Shown here piece after piece: positions 60,362-64,000 of a DNA stretch of 64,000 nucleotides. The DNA comes from an uncultured Verrucomicrobia subdivision 3 bacterium (GTDB lineage: Bacteria; Verrucomicrobiota; Verrucomicrobiia; Limisphaerales; UBA11358), in contig CAIRJF010000012.1 in the NCBI GenBank assembly GCA_903878805.1, positions 1 through 64,000 of the forward strand, written 5' to 3'. How positions within the stretch are numbered: position 1 is the first letter of the stretch; each line of letters begins with the position of its first letter. A model generated the notes under the pieces. The model was not told where the DNA came from, searched no databases, and saw nothing but the letters and a program-made list of their open reading frames with translations. The translations under genes and the position numbers were made by a program.

Positions 60362-63274
60362 TCACGGCTTCACCGTGACGTGGTCGAACAACGTGGAGTT
60401 CAGCACGGCGTTGTTGTGCGCGGTGAGCGCGAGGCCGATGGAAAGATTTTTGTTCAGCACATTGGTCACGCTGCCGGCGGTGATCCAGTTCGTGCCATCG
60501 GCGGAAACGTAACCACTGAAGAGATGGCCGTTGCGGATGAGCTTGAGCCAGTGCGGGAGTTTCGCTTCGGGGCCGTCGGCGCTCGCGCTCGCGCCATCGG
60601 TGGTGGCGCGGGATTGCAACACGGAACCGCCCTGGCCGGTGACGCCGAGGAAAACATATTTCGCCCCGGCGGCATCATTCTCGCGCAGCATCACGCCGGC
60701 TTTCGCCCACGGGTCGGTGTATTGCACGGACACCACGTGCGCGATGATGCTGCCATCGCCGCTCATCGGGTGGCTGGCAAAATGAAAGGCGTCGGCGTTC
60801 TCCCAGATGTCGCTGCCGGAGGCGAGGAGGTTGTAGCCGTCGTTGACAAAACTGGCGTCGCCGCTTACACCGACGTTGCCGATGTCCGCATCGCTCCAGC
60901 CTTTGGGCAAGGTGGGCGCGTTGGCGTGCAGGGTGGCAATCCATTTGGCGATGACGGCAACGGCTTTGTCGTCCACGACATTCTTGCCGAGCGGCGGCAT
61001 CTGGTTTTCGCCCACGCGACTGACGCGATAGAACAGAATGGATTTATTCGTGTCGCCGGGAACAATGACTTTCGCGCCGGCAATGCCGAGTTGATTGGCG
61101 ACCGCGCCGTTGATGAGATTTTGTTTCTTGAGCGGCGTCTCGAAGCGCGCATCAAAGAACGCTCCAGCACCGCCGGGGCGATGGCACATGGAGCAATTGG
61201 CGTCGAGGTAGGAGCGGACGCGGAGCTGGAGAGCGGCGCTGGCGTTCGTGATGTTGACGAGTTTGGGATAGCGGAAGATTTTGCGGTCGTCGAACGCGGC
61301 GTCGAACAGTCCGAGATGGCCGAGCGTGTGGAGTTGATTCGCCGTGACGCCGTTCGGATAGGTGTAGTTGCCATTGAGCTGGCGCGTCTTGAGGCCGAGC
61401 ACGCCGCCGGAAGCAATCGTGTGGCAGGTCAAACAATCCTGGCGGCCGGGATAAAACCAGTTCTGCGTGCGCGTGCCGGTGGCGGTCTTAATCTCAATCG
61501 GCTCGGTGAGGCCGCTGGTGACGAGGTCGGCATCGCTGTTGTCCGCGCGCCATTTGTAGCTCGCACCGTAAACGTAGTTGTTCGTGTCGCGCACCATGAT
61601 GCGCGTTTCGAGGCGGCGGAGGATTTGCGGATTCGTGTCGTCCACGGGCAAGTCGAAGTTTTTCACGAACACGGAGCCGGCGGGGAAGGTCCATTCGCCA
61701 TTTGCGGAAAAGTTGATGACGGTGTTCGTCGGAATCGTGAACCAGCGTGACTTGATAGCGCCATCCGACCACAACGGCGAGTTGGGCGCGTAGGGAATCA
61801 GATAATTCGCCGGCACGAGATTCGTGAGGTCGGAGAACAAACCGGTTTGCGAAATCAATTTTGGCAAAACTTTGGTCGGTGGTGGCGGGCCGCCGCGTTG
61901 CAGCTTGTAAATCTTCCCACCGATGCTGCTCATCTGGCAGAAGTAAAGTTCGCCATTCGCATCCGTGCCGAAAGAAGAAAGGCCGTTGTAATCCGTGCCG
62001 GCGTTCGGGCCGTTGCCGCGCGGCATGACGCAGAGGAGAGTTTTTTTGACGGGCGTCGCGGTCTCGTCGAGCGCCCAAACGGTGCGCATGACGTTGTCGC
62101 CGAAAATATATTTGCCGCCAAGATCGTGGGCGAATTCCTGTCCGCGATAAACGTAGCCGCCGATGACGGCGCGACCATCGGTGTGCGGATAATCGAGCAA
62201 CGGCCCGCGACTGATGCCGAGGTAAGGCGCGGTCAGCTTGCCGAGATTGCCTTCGCAGCGGTTCCACTGAAAGTTCAGCGCGGACTCGCCGGGATTGATG
62301 ACGTCAATTTCTTCGCGCGAACTTTCGCCGACGTCGCCGATGAAAATCTTTCCGCTCGGCGGATCAATCGTCATGCGATGCGGACTGCGCAAGCCGAGAC
62401 AAAAGAATTCCTCCAGCACATTGGATTGACCGACGAAGGGATTATCGTTCGGGACGAAATAATTTGCCGTGAAGCCGCCCGTCGGCTGGCGCGGCGGTGC
62501 GTGGCTCACGTCGCCACCGCGACAATCCACATCAATGCGGAAGACGCCGGAGTAAAGACTCTTGTTGATGATCTGGTCGTTGTCGCCCACGGAATTATCA
62601 CCGTCCGTCCAATACAGAAAACCATTCGTTGGATGAAAGAACATGCCGCCGCCGTGATGCCAGACGGTTTGATTCGTGAGGTCCACGAAGATTTTTACGG
62701 AATCGAGAATCGCGACGCCGTTCGCATCGAGCGTGTAGCGTTCAAGGCGGTCGTGATAGGTGTCGGGCAAATTGGGAACGGGCCGTGACGTCGGCGAGCC
62801 GGCGACCGTGCCGGGTTTCACCCAAGTATAATAGACGAACATGAAATGGTTCGTCGCGAAGCCGGGATGAAACGCCACGCCGAGCAAACCGGAATCGTCC
62901 CAGCCCTGACATTGATCGTGGATGTCGAGAACGAGTTTCTTCTCGGTGACACCGGAAGCATTATCAAACGTCCACACGCGGCCTTCGCGTTCCCACACGC
63001 AGAGTTGATTGGAATCGGGAACGTGCGTGAGGCCGACGCTGTTCGTGAAAAAAAGATTCGTGAACGCGACGACCGCCGACCAGTTGCCGGAAATGGCGGG
63101 CGCGACTTCGGGCATGACGCCATTGAGAAACGCGCCGATGGCGGGGCGATTGGCGAGAGCGAAAGTTTTATTGGCGATGACGGCGGCAGGTTTTGCCCCG
63201 GCGGATAAAAAGAAACTGACCATCAAAATGAGGGACAGCAGCCATTGGCGATTTTTGAGGAACGATTTGATCAC
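60362..63274 (-). CDS. PQQ-type sugar dehydrogenase fused to a haem-binding region and a LamG-like end
   Basis: 970 residues, starting at GTG. After a signal (LLSLILMVSFFLSAGA), residues about 55-420 form a glucose/sorbosone dehydrogenase-like beta-propeller: NSVGLTHVPDSNQLCVWEREGRV, GLLGVAFHPGF, LRSPHRMTIDPPSGKIFIGDVGESSREEIDVI. Residues about 450-780 carry CxxCH haem sites (DCLTCHT, ANCSMCHRPGG), with Met-containing motifs nearby such as NQMPPLG. Residues about 790-970 resemble a concanavalin-like DUF1349 fold (DAFHFASHPMSGDGSIIAHV, GVMLREN). It is exported and likely oxidises sugars or alcohols, passing electrons to haem. The haem region may be a separate SO2930-like module. Confidence 0.85.
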   Translation of the reverse strand: MIKSFLKNRQWLLSLILMVSFFLSAGAKPAAVIANKTFALANRPAIGAFLNGVMPEVAPAISGNWSAVVAFTNLFFTNSVGLTHVPDSNQLCVWEREGRVWTFDNASGVTEKKLVLDIHDQCQGWDDSGLLGVAFHPGFATNHFMFVYYTWVKPGTVAGSPTSRPVPNLPDTYHDRLERYTLDANGVAILDSVKIFVDLTNQTVWHHGGGMFFHPTNGFLYWTDGDNSVGDNDQIINKSLYSGVFRIDVDCRGGDVSHAPPRQPTGGFTANYFVPNDNPFVGQSNVLEEFFCLGLRSPHRMTIDPPSGKIFIGDVGESSREEIDVINPGESALNFQWNRCEGNLGKLTAPYLGISRGPLLDYPHTDGRAVIGGYVYRGQEFAHDLGGKYIFGDNVMRTVWALDETATPVKKTLLCVMPRGNGPNAGTDYNGLSSFGTDANGELYFCQMSSIGGKIYKLQRGGPPPPTKVLPKLISQTGLFSDLTNLVPANYLIPYAPNSPLWSDGAIKSRWFTIPTNTVINFSANGEWTFPAGSVFVKNFDLPVDDTNPQILRRLETRIMVRDTNNYVYGASYKWRADNSDADLVTSGLTEPIEIKTATGTRTQNWFYPGRQDCLTCHTIASGGVLGLKTRQLNGNYTYPNGVTANQLHTLGHLGLFDAAFDDRKIFRYPKLVNITNASAALQLRVRSYLDANCSMCHRPGGAGAFFDARFETPLKKQNLINGAVANQLGIAGAKVIVPGDTNKSILFYRVSRVGENQMPPLGKNVVDDKAVAVIAKWIATLHANAPTLPKGWSDADIGNVGVSGDASFVNDGYNLLASGSDIWENADAFHFASHPMSGDGSIIAHVVSVQYTDPWAKAGVMLRENDAAGAKYVFLGVTGQGGSVLQSRATTDGASASADGPEAKLPHWLKLIRNGHLFSGYVSADGTNWITAGSVTNVLNKNLSIGLALTAHNNAVLNSTLFDHVTVKP

Positions 63275-63364
63275 AACCGGAACGCGTTAAGTTTCCCCGC
63301 TGCGCGCCCGCCGTCAAACTTTTATGTTTCACAATTTACCATCGACAGATGGATCGGGTGATAA

Positions 63365-64000
63365 TTATTGCGAAGGCGTGCCGTCGTAAGCCCAATTGAT
63401 GTCCGGGTTGCCAGGATCGCCAATCTTGGTGCCCTTCGCGTAGGCCAGATAGGTGTATTTGAAATAAGCGGAGTGGCCGTCGAGGAATGTCAGGTTGGCG
63501 CCGGCGGCGTGGCGCGCGGAGAGATGGTTGAGCGAGCCGCGGGCGGCACCGAGATCGTTGAGCGGGTTCGCGCCGTAAAACGGTTTCTCGCCGGAGTTGG
63601 CGCGGACATCGGAAAAAAAGACAAAGGCCGAGGAATGCAACACCATGGTGGCCTTGAAGGGAGAACCGGCGGGCGTCGCGCCGTTGGTGCCTTTGAAATT
63701 TATCCCGTAACTGAACGCCACCCGATTCAGCGGATCCACATTATCGGCGGGCAGGAAACGCGCGGCGGGGCAATTGAAAATGCTTTGGCCATTCACGAAG
63801 TTGGTGGGGTTGGCGGCGTATTGCCAAAGGGCATTTTGCGAGACATACGCCGGCAGGACGTTAAACCAGGCGCTATTTCCGTAGCCGGCGGCGGCAAAAC
63901 CGGCGAGGTCAGTCCAAAGAAGATTGTCCTGATCATAACCGCTGCGGGCTCCGGGCGTGTTGTTGGCGATGCTGAAATCAGGAAAAATCTGATTGTTGTC
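63365..64000 (-). CDS. H-X9-DG pseudopilin-like protein, 5' end beyond the window
   Basis: The frame stays open from 63365 to the right edge, so the N-terminal prepilin peptidase region is not visible; the track start at 63796 is internal. The visible part has SARHAAGANLTFLDGHSAYFKYTYLA, where H-X9-DG is the motif of the secreted pseudopilin family common in Planctomycetota and Verrucomicrobiota, and ends SQ. FSYGINFKG is also typical of this family. These proteins have a type II secretion-style N-terminal helix and unknown function. They are often very numerous in a genome. Confidence 0.8.
   Translation of the reverse strand, partial: DNNQIFPDFSIANNTPGARSGYDQDNLLWTDLAGFAAAGYGNSAWFNVLPAYVSQNALWQYAANPTNFVNGQSIFNCPAARFLPADNVDPLNRVAFSYGINFKGTNGATPAGSPFKATMVLHSSAFVFFSDVRANSGEKPFYGANPLNDLGAARGSLNHLSARHAAGANLTFLDGHSAYFKYTYLAYAKGTKIGDPGNPDINWAYDGTPSQ

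Noticed and set aside
59832-60512. 226-aa ORF over the 231-bp tandem duplication
   Set aside because: It only translates the duplicated repeat and the 3' end of the dehydrogenase gene; composition is not protein-like.
60341-61750. 469-aa plus-strand ORF
   Set aside because: Fully antisense to the dehydrogenase gene with Val/Gly-rich low-complexity translation; a shadow.

Overview
The window looks like a chromosomal segment of a Verrucomicrobiota bacterium, most likely of the Pedosphaera/Limisphaerales type. This is inferred from the gene mix and not from a marker gene. Pointers are a TIGR03790-family protein, an H-X9-DG pseudopilin at the right edge, a long PQQ-type dehydrogenase fused to haem-binding and lectin-like parts, LamG and FN3 proteins, and many dispersed palindromic repeats. 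No rRNA and no CRISPR array were seen. There are two tRNA genes (Phe-GAA and Pro-UGG), and each borders an accessory patch.

Layout. 1-2343 is an accessory patch: the start of an IS1380-type transposase, a small zinc-ribbon protein, an ArdC-like antirestriction protein and a coupled SymE-like protein, ending at tRNA-Phe. 2482-18086 is mostly housekeeping: aceE (pyruvate dehydrogenase E1), a lipoate ligase-like protein, a fumarase beta half and recN. It continues with a frameshifted LamG gene, a metallo-beta-lactamase-fold enzyme, a GH5 glycosidase, a TIGR03790 protein, two TatD-type hydrolases, rsmI, cutA and a GNAT acetyltransferase. About 18400-22650 is a decayed integrated element in tRNA-Pro. 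It holds a truncated MmeI-like restriction-methylation gene, a structured gene-free stretch, an unknown protein, an excisionase-like HTH protein and a tyrosine integrase whose 3' end is antisense to the tRNA.

23708-34050 is a pentose catabolism block: a ROK regulator, xylA, araA, araB, araD, an aldose epimerase lipoprotein, a sugar-binding lipoprotein and a double-NBD sugar ABC ATPase. The expected permease gene is absent. 34131-50893 contains hemA-ccsA, a lytic transglycosylase, a ComB-like phosphatase, an OGG1-like glycosylase, PAP2, GT2, apt and a sigma-70 factor. It also holds a membrane Zn-peptidase, yacG, an S41 protease and a three-gene two-component operon. 50925-58366 holds an SLBB lipoprotein, panB, a heptose-7-P kinase, asnB, a GT39 glycosyltransferase and thiG, then a small zinc-ribbon gene sitting in an integron-cassette-like frame. 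58513-64000 has an FN3 protein, a 1.2 kb repeat-rich gene-free stretch, the large dehydrogenase and the pseudopilin.

The most unusual content is repeat biology. A palindromic repeat lies in frame inside the OGG1-like gene. A heptanucleotide tract lies inside the ComB-like gene. A five-unit 63-bp tandem array and a recent 231-bp tandem duplication lie upstream of the FN3 gene. A 12-bp inverted repeat with integron R-box-like sequence flanks a small zinc-ribbon gene.
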